DNA of 43,356 nucleotides from Lachnospiraceae bacterium UBA4338. GTDB taxonomy: Bacteria; Bacillota; Clostridia; Lachnospirales; Lachnospiraceae. Below are positions 1 to 7,336 of this stretch, one piece after another. The notes beneath the pieces are model-generated. The model saw only the letters and a list, made by a program, of their open reading frames with translations, made no database searches and was not told the DNA's origin. How positions within the stretch are numbered: position 1 is the stretch's first letter; every line of letters begins with the position of its first letter. Where the stretch lies: the NCBI GenBank assembly GCA_002393735.1, contig DGTK01000005.1:35151-78506 (forward strand), written 5' to 3'. The translations under genes and the position numbers were made by a program.

Positions 1-4
1 CAAC

Positions 5-54
5 TAAACTGAATGGTAATAAGTGTGGCTGGAACAATTACAATTATCAGTTTA
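5..54 (+). ncRNA. Structured leader upstream of the IS110 transposase, candidate 3' part of a bridge RNA
   Basis: Two nested stems are visible. The outer one pairs TAAACTGA (5-12) with TCAGTTTA (47-54). The inner one pairs GTAAT (16-20) with ATTAC (37-41). They leave internal loops at 13-15 and 42-46 and a 16-nt apical loop at 21-36. The structure ends directly at the transposase ribosome site. In IS110-group elements such as IS621 the recombination guide (bridge) RNA is made from the left end upstream of the recombinase gene and has stem-loops with internal guide loops. The fit in place and shape is suggestive, but most of the left end lies outside the window. Confidence 0.4.
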
Positions 55-66
55 AGGAGGTATCAG

Positions 67-1269
67 ATGATAAGCGTAGGAGTTGATGTGTCAAAAGGAA
101 AAAGCACTGTCTGTATTCTTAAGCCCTATGGAGAGATAGTGTGCAGTCCGTTCGAGGTACAGCATGAAGAAGGGGCAATGGAAGCCTTTGTGGGGCTGCT
201 GGCGAAACTGGACGGTGAGATAAGAGTTGTGATGGAGGCAACAGGCATTTATCATTTGCCAGTATTGACATTCCTTCAAGATAAGGGATACTTCGTATCT
301 GTTATCAATCCGTTTGCAATGAAGAAGTATGCAAAGGACAACAGTATCAGAGGAGCTAAAACTGACAAGCTGGATTCAATGATGATCGCGAATTATGGCA
401 TTGAAAAATGGTACAAGCTCCAGAAATATGAAGGAGATGAAGAAACATATGCCGAGCTTAAACTACTGGGACGTAGGTATCGGTACTATATGGAGCTTCA
501 TGTCAAAGCCTTGCAGGAACTTACTCATATCCTGGATTACGTTATGCCTGACATCAAGAAGATGTTTAATAGCTGGAATGAGGCTAACGGCAAAGATAAA
601 CTTAGTGATTTTGTCGAAAAGTTTTGGCATTACGATTTGATTACATCAATGAACATTGAAGAATTCACAGAGGAATACTTGAGCTGGGCAGAGGAAAAGA
701 AATACCACCGCAGCAGATCTAAGGCTGAAGCAGTCTACGAACTGGCATGCAATGGTATCCCTACACTGTCTTCCAATACCCCATCGACCAAAATGCTGGT
801 ACAGGAAGCCGTTTCTGTATTGAGGGCTGTGGATAGCTCTCTGACACTTATTTTAGCACGTATGCAGTCACTTGCGAAGTCCCTTCCTGAATATTCAACA
901 GTACGGGAAATGGGAGGTGTTGGGGATGTTCTTGCGCCGAAACTGATAGCAGAAATCGGTGACGTGAGAAGATTACATAGTGCCAAGGCACTCATCGCAT
1001 GGGCAGGGATTGATCCGCCGCCATATGAATCAGGGCAGTTCATTGGGTCGAAGCGAAAGATAACAAAACGTGGATCATCAACGCTAAGAAAGGTAGGATA
1101 CGAGGTAATGCGGGTGCTTAAGAGTCATCCGGCACCAAAGGACGATGCCGTTTATAACTATATTTTAAAAAAAGAAGCCGAAGGAAAGGGCAAGAAGCAC
1201 GCAAAGATTGCTGGCCTGAATAAATTCCTAAGGATATATTACGCAAGGGTAACGGAAGTTTATCAGTAA
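67..1269 (+). CDS. IS110-family transposase/recombinase (DEDD + serine type)
   Basis: The 400-residue product catalyses cut-and-paste recombination of its insertion sequence. The N-terminal RuvC-like DEDD domain shows D7 (GVDVSK), E57 (VVMEATG), D100 and D103 (KTDKLD). The C-terminal Transposase_20 domain shows the helix-hairpin-helix-like EMGGVGDVLAPKLIAEIGD near 281-299 and the serine motif KRGSSTLRK near 334-342, where S337 or S338 is the likely nucleophile. The start at 67 was chosen because AAGGAGG lies at 54-60; an in-frame ATG at 13 would have no ribosome site and would run through the folded leader. Length is normal for the family and no frameshift is seen, so the enzyme looks intact. 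Confidence 0.93.
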   Translation: MISVGVDVSKGKSTVCILKPYGEIVCSPFEVQHEEGAMEAFVGLLAKLDGEIRVVMEATGIYHLPVLTFLQDKGYFVSVINPFAMKKYAKDNSIRGAKTDKLDSMMIANYGIEKWYKLQKYEGDEETYAELKLLGRRYRYYMELHVKALQELTHILDYVMPDIKKMFNSWNEANGKDKLSDFVEKFWHYDLITSMNIEEFTEEYLSWAEEKKYHRSRSKAEAVYELACNGIPTLSSNTPSTKMLVQEAVSVLRAVDSSLTLILARMQSLAKSLPEYSTVREMGGVGDVLAPKLIAEIGDVRRLHSAKALIAWAGIDPPPYESGQFIGSKRKITKRGSSTLRKVGYEVMRVLKSHPAPKDDAVYNYILKKEAEGKGKKHAKIAGLNKFLRIYYARVTEVYQ

Positions 1270-1292
1270 TAAAAAACTATGCAGGGTGTCCC

Positions 1293-1318
1293 GGCTGGAT
1301 AATAACGCCAGCCTTTTT
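1293..1318 (+). terminator. Rho-independent terminator after the transposase
   Basis: GGCTGG (1293-1298) pairs with CCAGCC (1308-1313) and is followed by five T. It lies 24 bases after the transposase stop. Confidence 0.7.
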
Positions 1319-1358
1319 AGCGTACACAAAAATAGATGATTAAAGGATTTATAAAAAT

Positions 1359-1397
1359 CTGCTTAAAAGTACTTGACTTTTGTTAGCAGGTTTTTTT
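1359..1397 (+). terminator. Second terminator-like hairpin between the IS and the XRE gene
   Basis: CTGCT (1359-1363) and AAAAG (1365-1369) pair with CTTTT (1377-1381) and AGCAG (1385-1389), with a small internal loop. A run of seven T follows at 1391-1397. It could be the terminator of a gene that lay upstream before the IS landed. Confidence 0.6.
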
Positions 1398-1405
1398 GCC
1401 CATAA

Positions 1406-1445
1406 TTGACACAAAGCAAAACTTTATGCAATATATAGTTATACT
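1406..1445 (+). promoter_or_regulatory. Possible promoter of the XRE-NYN pair
   Basis: A perfect -35 hexamer TTGACA is at 1406-1411, but the -10 is poor: TATATA at 1432-1437 is 20 bases away, and the better TATACT at 1440-1445 is too far for that -35. Such a weak spacing would suit a regulated promoter. The rest of the 1398-1490 gap shows only AT-rich sequence. Confidence 0.35.
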
Positions 1446-1490
1446 TTGTTTTGATATGAAGTAATTAATGATAAATTGAAGGTGATGAAG

Positions 1491-2426
1491 ATGAGTACAT
1501 TTTTAAAAAGAACTAGAGAAGCAGCAGGAATAACGCAGGCTGAATTGGCTGAAAAGATGGGAGTTTCAATTGTAGCGGTTCAGAACTGGGAAGGTGGCAA
1601 GACCAACATTAGTTACAAAAGATATCAGAATCTTGCAGTAATCCTTAATATTCCGGTTGATAAACTGATAAAAGAAACAATTATTGATGAAGATAAAACT
1701 CGCCAGGATAATTGGCCGGATTTTCTTTTTTCTGAGTACACGAATAAGTTGGTTGATATGCTGCACCTTAATATGGCTCAACAGGATTTGTTCGGTCTTT
1801 TGTACATATACAATACTGATTTTCGTGGGGAGTATGAAATAACCCGCGAAAGCTTTGATGAATACTTAAACAACATTCCTTATGGGTTTATTGATCGTGT
1901 TGGAAGTATTCAGTTTATGAATCAGGCTGACGGTTTATATAGAGTTTTAAGACATGTTAGAACAAGTTTCTTATTGAAAGTTTTAAAACTGAATCCGGAT
2001 TCTGAGTTTAATGTCCGAAAATTGCCTAAGGATCTTATTTGTGGATTTATTGATGAAGGACATATCGAAGTAGAACCATATGACGGAGATGAATTTGAGG
2101 ATGATGGATGTCTTTGTTGCGATATTAATATGAGAGCAGCTAAGTTATTGTTACCTATTTTGGAGAAGACGGGACCGGTACATCTAACAGATGGAAATTG
2201 GGGAAATTCTATTAGAGAAGACATTCCGGAAGAAGTATCAGATGCGATTTTGGAATCCTTATATATAACCAAAGAAGCTTTTAAACTTGGATTTCGAAAA
2301 GAAATGTATACAGGAGTAGTAGCACTAAATCTCAAAGATGTAACAAACTTTGAGAATAAGAAAGACCGTTGGATTTGGGAAATCAATGATAATGGTCGGA
2401 AATTAATGGAGTGGTTTAAAGAATGA
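1491..2426 (+). CDS. XRE-family HTH protein with a long unassigned C-terminal region
   Basis: The N-terminal 60 residues form a Cro/CI-type helix-turn-helix (FLKRTREAAGITQAELAEKM, then VSIVAVQNWEGG), so the protein should bind DNA. The remaining 250 residues match no family I recognise; they are soluble, rich in acidic and aromatic residues, and hold a CLCC cluster near residue 207. The start at 1491 was chosen because AAGGTG (1480-1485) sits six bases before it; an earlier TTG at 1476 and ATG at 1485 have worse spacing. The stop overlaps the next start as ATGA, so this protein and the NYN nuclease are probably made as a pair. It may repress its own promoter, sense a signal through the C-terminus, or control the nuclease. 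Those roles are inference. Confidence 0.8.
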   Translation: MSTFLKRTREAAGITQAELAEKMGVSIVAVQNWEGGKTNISYKRYQNLAVILNIPVDKLIKETIIDEDKTRQDNWPDFLFSEYTNKLVDMLHLNMAQQDLFGLLYIYNTDFRGEYEITRESFDEYLNNIPYGFIDRVGSIQFMNQADGLYRVLRHVRTSFLLKVLKLNPDSEFNVRKLPKDLICGFIDEGHIEVEPYDGDEFEDDGCLCCDINMRAAKLLLPILEKTGPVHLTDGNWGNSIREDIPEEVSDAILESLYITKEAFKLGFRKEMYTGVVALNLKDVTNFENKKDRWIWEINDNGRKLMEWFKE

Positions 2427-2860
2427 AAAAACGAGTTCCCATGAAAAAGAAAAATACCGGAGTTCTTATTGACGGCGAGAACATTTCTGCTAAAAAAGCA
2501 GCAATGATCATGCATATTGTAAAAGAACAAGGGGTTCTCGACATGGGGAAAGTTTACGGAATTCAAAAAGATGATCGCACTAAGAATTGGAAAACAAAAG
2601 CCAGGGAATTAGGTATAGAGGATATCCGTCTGTATGGCGGTCCTCAAAAGAATAAAGTTGATAACAAAATTAAGAGGGATGCAAGAAGGATTATAAATCA
2701 GAACAAGAATGTAGATATCATATGCCTTGCAACCAATGACGGTGGATATACGGATGTTATTACGGAACTAAGGCAGGCAGGGAAAAAGGTAGTTGTTATT
2801 GGCGAAAAAAGAGCTTCTAAGAAATTAAGGACGTCTTGCAACAGATTTATTGAGGTTTGA
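2423..2860 (+). CDS. NYN-domain (LabA/DUF88-like, PIN-fold) putative ribonuclease
   Basis: The whole 145-residue protein is a single NYN domain, a PIN-like fold found in RNases. Visible acidic motifs are LIDGEN (D17), KVDNKIKRDARR (D80, D86) and LATNDGGYTDVI (D106, D111), placed as expected for a metal-binding nuclease site. The C-terminal AGKKVVVIGEKRASKKL matches the last strand and helix of the family. It overlaps the XRE gene by four bases (ATGA), so translation is coupled. ATG at 2441 is an alternative start that would remove six basic residues. The XRE plus NYN pair recalls a toxin-antitoxin or defence layout, but I know no characterised system with this exact architecture. Confidence 0.82.
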   Translation: MKKRVPMKKKNTGVLIDGENISAKKAAMIMHIVKEQGVLDMGKVYGIQKDDRTKNWKTKARELGIEDIRLYGGPQKNKVDNKIKRDARRIINQNKNVDIICLATNDGGYTDVITELRQAGKKVVVIGEKRASKKLRTSCNRFIEV

Positions 2861-2883
2861 TTTTTCAAAAATTCTTCAAAACC

Positions 2884-2922
2884 GCCCATGAAAGCCCCAT
2901 CGTAGCCCCATGAGTGCCCCAT
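2884..2922. repeat. Four-fold GCCCCAT tandem repeat, about 11-bp period
   Basis: GCCCAT at 2884 is followed by GCCCCAT at 2894, 2905 and 2916, one helical turn apart, 24 bases after the NYN stop. The rest of the 2861-3098 gap holds only the ATPase promoter. Evenly phased repeats of this kind often bind a protein on one face of DNA. Confidence 0.6.
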
Positions 2923-3020
2923 TGAAGTGCTTTTCAAGCGAAAAAGTGTGTTATATTTACAATGGACAAAGAGAATGGATCAGACAAAACCAATTGCCGA
3001 GTCTAAATAATAAATATTTG

Positions 3021-3049
3021 TTGACTATTTGATATAAAGGTTGTAAACT
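3021..3049 (+). promoter_or_regulatory. Sigma-A promoter of the AAA ATPase gene
   Basis: TTGACT (3021-3026), a 17-base spacer and TAAACT (3044-3049). Two ATTCAGT copies follow between the -10 and the ribosome site. Confidence 0.6.
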
Positions 3050-3098
3050 GAAAATAAATTCAGTGAAAAAACATTCAGTATAACTGGGAGGGGAAAGA

Positions 3099-4466
3099 AT
3101 GTTTGTTGGAAGAGAAAATGAATTAAGAGAACTTCGAAAAGAATTTTCGGACTGGAATAAAAAAACGGCAGTTCTTGTATATGGAAAAAGAAGGGTTGGA
3201 AAGTCTACACTTATAAATAAAGCAGCTGATTCGTTTGAAGGAGTAGTTATTAATTATCTGTGCGTCACAAGCACATTTGAAGGAAATATGACACTGTTAT
3301 ATAAAAGTATTTGCGAAGCGCTGTTGCTGCCTAAAATGAGTTTTGAATCTATTTTTGATTTAATGGATTATCTAAAAACTTTGGATAAAAAAATACTTTT
3401 AATTATAGATGAATATCCATATCTTAAGGAAACCAAGAAAAAGGGCGAGGTGGATTCGATAATGCAGGCGGTGATAGACAGACTGCCGGAAAATATAAAG
3501 ATGGTGTTATGTGGCTCATATATCGCCGTAATGAAAGAATTACTTGAGGAAAGCAATCCTCTTTTTGGAAGGTTTTCTAAAATTTTTCATATTAGAGATT
3601 TTGATTACAAGGATGCTGCTTGTTTTTATCCAAAACTTTCTTACAGGGATAAAGTCGCAATGTATTCTGTATTTGGAGGATCTCCTTTTGTATTAAAACA
3701 AATTGATTCATCAGTTTCGATTGAAGAAAATATTAAAAAATTGATATTGCCTGAAACAGGATTAGTTAGAGTGCATATTGAGAACACGATGCTAAAAGAA
3801 ATACAGAAATCATATGATACGCGTATTCTTGAAGCCATAGGAAATGGGAAGAAAAGATATAGTGAAATAAGTAATTGGCTTGGGACATCTGAAAACGGAC
3901 TTTTGGATAAGCAGTTAAAGATTCTTCTCGATATGGAAACTATCAAAAAATATGAGCCTATTAACAAACCGAATGATAAGAAAAAACAGTTTTATGAGAT
4001 AGTAGATAATCTTATGAGATTTTATTTTGCTTTTATATTTGGCAATTCGGGAACAATTACAAGAATTGGACCGGAACAGTTCTATAAAAGAAATTTTGGC
4101 GAAAAATTTCGTGAATATGTTAGCAGGCGATTTGAGGGAATTGTACTGGAGTATTTTCACAGAATGGCTTTGGAAGGGAAAATAGAAGACATCGAGGATT
4201 ATGGTAGTTACTGGTATGATGACCCCAAAAATAAAACAAACGGAGAATTTGATTGTGTAGTTAAAAGAATCGGAGATAATTATGATTTTTATGAATGCAA
4301 GTATTTTGACAGAAAAATGACTTTGGAAGAATGCGAACAAGAAAAAAAGCAACTTGACGATATAGAAGGAATTAGAGTTTCGAAAGTTGGATTTGTAAGC
4401 ATAGAAGGATTTTCTATGAAAAAAATAGGGAAATATATATTAATTGACGGAAAGACGCTTTATTAG
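3099..4466 (+). CDS. AAA ATPase of the archaeal-type ATPase/DUF234 family
   Basis: The 455-residue protein begins with the family signature FVGRENELRELR. A P-loop follows, GKRRVGKST (29-37), and a Walker B in ILLIIDEYPYL (D104, E105). Residues of about 160-330 should form the lid and winged-helix part. The C-terminus looks like a restriction-endonuclease fold: D385 in GEFDCVV, then E399 and K401 in YECKYF, which is the PD-(D/E)xK pattern of DUF234. Start ATG has GGGAGGGG just upstream. It is transcribed from its own promoter and stands between the XRE-NYN pair and ychF. These proteins are patchily spread and often lie in islands; their job is unknown, although defence or mobile-element roles have been suggested. 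A single-gene unit is most likely here. Confidence 0.85.
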   Translation: MFVGRENELRELRKEFSDWNKKTAVLVYGKRRVGKSTLINKAADSFEGVVINYLCVTSTFEGNMTLLYKSICEALLLPKMSFESIFDLMDYLKTLDKKILLIIDEYPYLKETKKKGEVDSIMQAVIDRLPENIKMVLCGSYIAVMKELLEESNPLFGRFSKIFHIRDFDYKDAACFYPKLSYRDKVAMYSVFGGSPFVLKQIDSSVSIEENIKKLILPETGLVRVHIENTMLKEIQKSYDTRILEAIGNGKKRYSEISNWLGTSENGLLDKQLKILLDMETIKKYEPINKPNDKKKQFYEIVDNLMRFYFAFIFGNSGTITRIGPEQFYKRNFGEKFREYVSRRFEGIVLEYFHRMALEGKIEDIEDYGSYWYDDPKNKTNGEFDCVVKRIGDNYDFYECKYFDRKMTLEECEQEKKQLDDIEGIRVSKVGFVSIEGFSMKKIGKYILIDGKTLY

Positions 4467-4472
4467 TCATAT

Positions 4473-4501
4473 TTGAAGAAACACTATTTATGTGATAAAA
4501 T
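4473..4501 (+). promoter_or_regulatory. Sigma-A promoter of ychF
   Basis: TTGAAG (4473-4478), a 17-base spacer and TAAAAT (4496-4501) preceded by an extended TGA. The rest of the 4467-4623 gap shows no other clear feature. Confidence 0.65.
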
Positions 4502-4623
4502 GAATACTGCATTTTTCGAACTTGTATAAAATCAATATAAGTCGATAAATGTTTATGCCCAAATGGCGTAAAATCAAAACTGTCTTCTGCGGAAGGCCTG
4601 TAAATAAAGGAGTTTAATAAAAT

Positions 4624-5724
4624 ATGAAACTAGGAATCGTAGGTCTGCCGAATGTAGGCAAATCCACATTATTTAATTCGTTAACCAATGCAGGAGCGTT
4701 ATCTGCCAATTATCCTTTTGCGACAATTGATCCCAATGTGGGCATAGTAAGTGTACCGGATGAGAGAATTAAGAAACTGGGTGAGTTATATAATACGAAG
4801 AAAGTTACTCCGGCAGTGATTGAGTTTGTTGATATCGCAGGTCTGGTTAAAGGTGCATCTAAGGGTGAAGGACTGGGGAACCAGTTCCTGGCCAATATTC
4901 GTGAGGTTGATGCTATTGTACATGTGGTAAGATGTTTTGAAGATGAGAATATTGTCCATGTGGAAGGCTCGGTGGATCCTAAAAGAGATATCGAGACAAT
5001 TAATCTGGAATTGATTTTCTCCGATTTGGAGATTCTTGAAAGACGTAATGCCAAGGTGGCTAAGCTGGCAAGAATGGATAAGGGGGCTGCCAAGGAAGAA
5101 GAGATGCTTAAGGCAATCAAGGCTCACCTGGAAGAGGGTAAAATGGCCCGTTCCTTCGAAGTGCCTGATGATGAAGATTTGGCTAAAGCATACAAGGAAT
5201 ATAATCTTCTGACCGCGAAACCGACTATTTATGCGGCCAACGTGTCGGAGGACGACTTATCTGACGACGGGGCGTCCAATCCGTATGTTCAGAAGGTACG
5301 TGAGATAGCTAAGGCGGAAGGTTCAGGTGCTCTTGTAATCTGCGCCCAGATAGAGCAGGATTTGGCTGACCTTTCAGAGGAAGAGAAACAGGAATATCTG
5401 GAAGAACTGGGAGTTAAGTCCTCGGGACTTGATAAATTAGTTACTGAGAGTTACAGTCTTCTTGGTCTTATCAGCTTCCTTACCGCAGGAGAGGATGAAT
5501 GCAGGGCATGGACCATTAAGAAAGGAACCAAGGCACCTCAGGCAGCAGGTAAGATACATACCGATTTCGAAAGAGGCTTTATTAAGGCAGAAGTTGTTCC
5601 TTATGATAAGTTAATTGAACTTGGAAGCATTGCCGCAGCCAAGGAAAAAGGTCTTGTAGGACTTGAAGGAAAGGACTACGTAGTCAAGGACGGAGACGTT
5701 ATCTTGTTTAGATTCAACGTGTAA
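4624..5724 (+). CDS. ychF: Ribosome-binding ATPase YchF (Obg family)
   Basis: YchF is a cytoplasmic Obg-family P-loop protein that binds ribosomes and prefers ATP over GTP. The 366 residues equal the usual family length. G1 is GLPNVGKST near the N-terminus, switch II is DIAGLVKGASKGEG, and the changed G4 position reads AANVSEDD in place of NKxD, the hallmark of the ATP-preferring YchF group. A coiled-coil helical arm follows the G3 region (LEILERRNAKVAKLARMD), and a TGS domain ends the protein (WTIKKGTKAPQAAGKIHTDF to the end). AAAGGAG lies nine bases upstream of the start. It forms a single-gene unit between its own promoter and a strong terminator. Confidence 0.97.
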   Translation: MKLGIVGLPNVGKSTLFNSLTNAGALSANYPFATIDPNVGIVSVPDERIKKLGELYNTKKVTPAVIEFVDIAGLVKGASKGEGLGNQFLANIREVDAIVHVVRCFEDENIVHVEGSVDPKRDIETINLELIFSDLEILERRNAKVAKLARMDKGAAKEEEMLKAIKAHLEEGKMARSFEVPDDEDLAKAYKEYNLLTAKPTIYAANVSEDDLSDDGASNPYVQKVREIAKAEGSGALVICAQIEQDLADLSEEEKQEYLEELGVKSSGLDKLVTESYSLLGLISFLTAGEDECRAWTIKKGTKAPQAAGKIHTDFERGFIKAEVVPYDKLIELGSIAAAKEKGLVGLEGKDYVVKDGDVILFRFNV

Positions 5725-5750
5725 AATACAATATATTGAGGTTGAGAGAA

Positions 5751-5775
5751 AACAGGCAGAAATGCCTGTTTTTTT
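5751..5775 (+). terminator. Terminator after ychF
   Basis: AACAGGCA (5751-5758) pairs perfectly with TGCCTGTT (5763-5770) around a GAAA loop, and a T run follows. Confidence 0.88.
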
Positions 5776-5809
5776 ATTGCAAAAAAACAAAAAAATCCAC
5801 AAAAAATAC

Positions 5810-5838
5810 TTGAAATAACCCGGCGAATACCCTATACT
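5810..5838 (+). promoter_or_regulatory. Main promoter of the division and cell wall cluster
   Basis: TTGAAA (5810-5815), a 17-base spacer and TATACT (5833-5838). Transcription should begin near 5845, just ahead of the MraZ-type boxes. Confidence 0.8.
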
Positions 5839-5846
5839 TAAAAACA

Positions 5847-5890
5847 GGTGGCGACTAAGTGGTAAGTTAGTGATGAGTTAGTGGTTACTT
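5847..5890 (+). promoter_or_regulatory. Four 11-bp direct repeats, probable MraZ operator
   Basis: Four head-to-tail 11-mers begin at 5847, 5858, 5869 and 5880: GGTGGCGACTA, AGTGGTAAGTT, AGTGATGAGTT and AGTGGTTACTT. They lie immediately after the predicted transcription start of the operon whose first gene is mraZ. MraZ is known to repress its own operon by binding short GTG or TGG direct repeats about one helical turn apart. The position and period support autoregulation here. Confidence 0.75.
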
Positions 5891-5954
5891 TTTAAGGCAA
5901 ATATGCCGATATTAATGATGTGAGCTTTTAGAAAGGATTGAACCTGGTACTCAA

Positions 5955-6371
5955 ATGGGCTTCTCAGGAGAATACAAAAACAATATGGATGCCAAAGGAA
6001 GAGTTATCTTCCCGGTTAAATTCCGTGAAGCCATGGATAATACATTTATCGTGACCAAGGGATTTGACCACAACCTTCTTATTTATCCAAAAGATAAATG
6101 GGAAATCATGGAAGGCAAACTTGCGGCACTTAAGATTACAAGTAAGAGCGCCAGAATTGTTAAGAGACTTCTCTTAGGTTCGGCGATGGAGGTTGAGGTT
6201 GACGGACAGGACAGAATCACAGTTCCTCAGAACTTAAGAACCTACGCTGATCTTACAAAGGAAATCTTATTCGTAGGTCAGGCTGATTACATAGAAGTAT
6301 GGTCAGTAGATAAGTATAACGAAGCAAGTGAGTGTGATTACTCAGAAGCCGCAGAAGAAGTTGATTTATAG
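5955..6371 (+). CDS. mraZ: Transcriptional regulator MraZ
   Basis: MraZ is a ring-forming DNA-binding protein that represses the division and cell wall operon it heads. The 138 residues hold two SpoVT-AbrB-like half domains, each with the typical DAKGRVIFPVKFRE (12-25) or DGQDRITVPQNLRTYA pattern. The start is set by the family N-terminus (GFSGEYKNNMDAKGR) rather than by spacing: the only ribosome-site-like GAAAGGA (5931-5937) is 17 bases from the ATG, unusually far. Translation may therefore be weak or depend on the leader's folding. rsmH follows after ten bases. Confidence 0.95.
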   Translation: MGFSGEYKNNMDAKGRVIFPVKFREAMDNTFIVTKGFDHNLLIYPKDKWEIMEGKLAALKITSKSARIVKRLLLGSAMEVEVDGQDRITVPQNLRTYADLTKEILFVGQADYIEVWSVDKYNEASECDYSEAAEEVDL

Positions 6372-6381
6372 AGAATAAAGA

Positions 6382-7335
6382 ATGGAATTCAAACATACAT
6401 CCGTTTTACTTAATGAAACAATAGACGGACTTAATATAAAAGAAAACGGAATATATGTAGACTGCACTTTAGGAGGCGCAGGACACAGTTCAGAGATTGT
6501 TAAAAGGCTTGGAAGTGGCGGAACACTGATTGGCATTGACCAGGACGCAGAAGCCATAGAAGCAGCCACAAAGAGATTAAATAAAATTTTGGAGGAGAAA
6601 AATGATAGGCCTGATCTTCAGATTTATAATCGAAATTATTCTCAATGTTTAGAAATTCTTAAAGAGTCGGGATGCGAACATCCTGACGGAATACTCCTGG
6701 ATTTAGGAGTAAGCAGTTATCAGCTTGATAACAAGGACAGAGGATTCAGTTATAACTACGACGCACCACTCGATATGAGAATGGACCAGAGAAGTTCATT
6801 AAGTGCAAGCGACATAGTTAATAACTACTCAGAAGAAGAACTCTACAGAATAATCAAAGAGTATGGCGAAGAAAAATGTGCCAGAAGCATAGCAAGAAGA
6901 ATAGTTTCAAAAAGAGCAGAAAAGCCGATTGAAACAACATTCGAACTTAATGACATCATAAGATCTGCTATGCCGGCAAAGATGAGAGAGAAAACTCATC
7001 CATCAAAGAGAACCTATCAGGCAATCAGAATTGAATGCAATAACGAGCTCGGAGTGCTCAGGGACAGCTTAAGAGATATGATGCTTAGCCTTAAACCGGG
7101 CGGAAGAATATGTGTAATAACTTTCCACTCATTAGAGGACAGGATAGTTAAAAATATAATGAAAACAGAAGAAAATCCTTGTACATGTCCACCGGAATTT
7201 CCGGTCTGTGTATGTGGCAAAAAACCAACAGGGAAGATGATTACAAGAAAACCTATTACTTCTTCGGAAGAAGAACTTGAGAATAACAACAGAGCCCACT
7301 CAGCAAAACTGAGAATATGGGAGAGGGGAGAATAG
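6382..7335 (+). CDS. rsmH: 16S rRNA (cytosine1402-N4)-methyltransferase RsmH
   Basis: RsmH uses S-adenosylmethionine to methylate N4 of C1402 in the decoding centre of 16S rRNA. The N-terminus is typical (EFKHTSVLLNETIDGL), motif I is YVDCTLGGAGHSSEIV, and GILLDLGVSSYQLD plus the RGFSY and LDMRMD segments form the catalytic and substrate pocket. The C-terminal region has FHSLEDRIVK and a cysteine-rich CTCPPEFPVCVCG stretch common in Gram-positive members. At 317 residues it has normal length. It is the second gene of the mraZ operon, with ftsL starting one base after its stop. Confidence 0.97.
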   Translation: MEFKHTSVLLNETIDGLNIKENGIYVDCTLGGAGHSSEIVKRLGSGGTLIGIDQDAEAIEAATKRLNKILEEKNDRPDLQIYNRNYSQCLEILKESGCEHPDGILLDLGVSSYQLDNKDRGFSYNYDAPLDMRMDQRSSLSASDIVNNYSEEELYRIIKEYGEEKCARSIARRIVSKRAEKPIETTFELNDIIRSAMPAKMREKTHPSKRTYQAIRIECNNELGVLRDSLRDMMLSLKPGGRICVITFHSLEDRIVKNIMKTEENPCTCPPEFPVCVCGKKPTGKMITRKPITSSEEELENNNRAHSAKLRIWERGE

Positions 7336-7336
7336 A

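Larger units (their letters stand above)
1..1318 (+). mobile_element. IS110-family insertion sequence, left end cut by the window
   Basis: One complete IS110-type transposase gene with a folded upstream leader and a downstream hairpin terminator. IS110 elements lack classical terminal inverted repeats, so neither boundary can be set from this sequence. The right limit given here is only the end of the first terminator. The element sits beside a small accessory island, before conserved housekeeping genes begin at ychF. Confidence 0.6.

Noticed and set aside
13..66. Upstream ATG for the IS110 transposase
   Set aside because: No ribosome site, and the extra residues are not part of the family N-terminus.
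1922..2566. 214-codon minus-strand open frame across the XRE and NYN genes
   Set aside because: It is antisense to two coupled genes with clear domains and looks like a compositional shadow.
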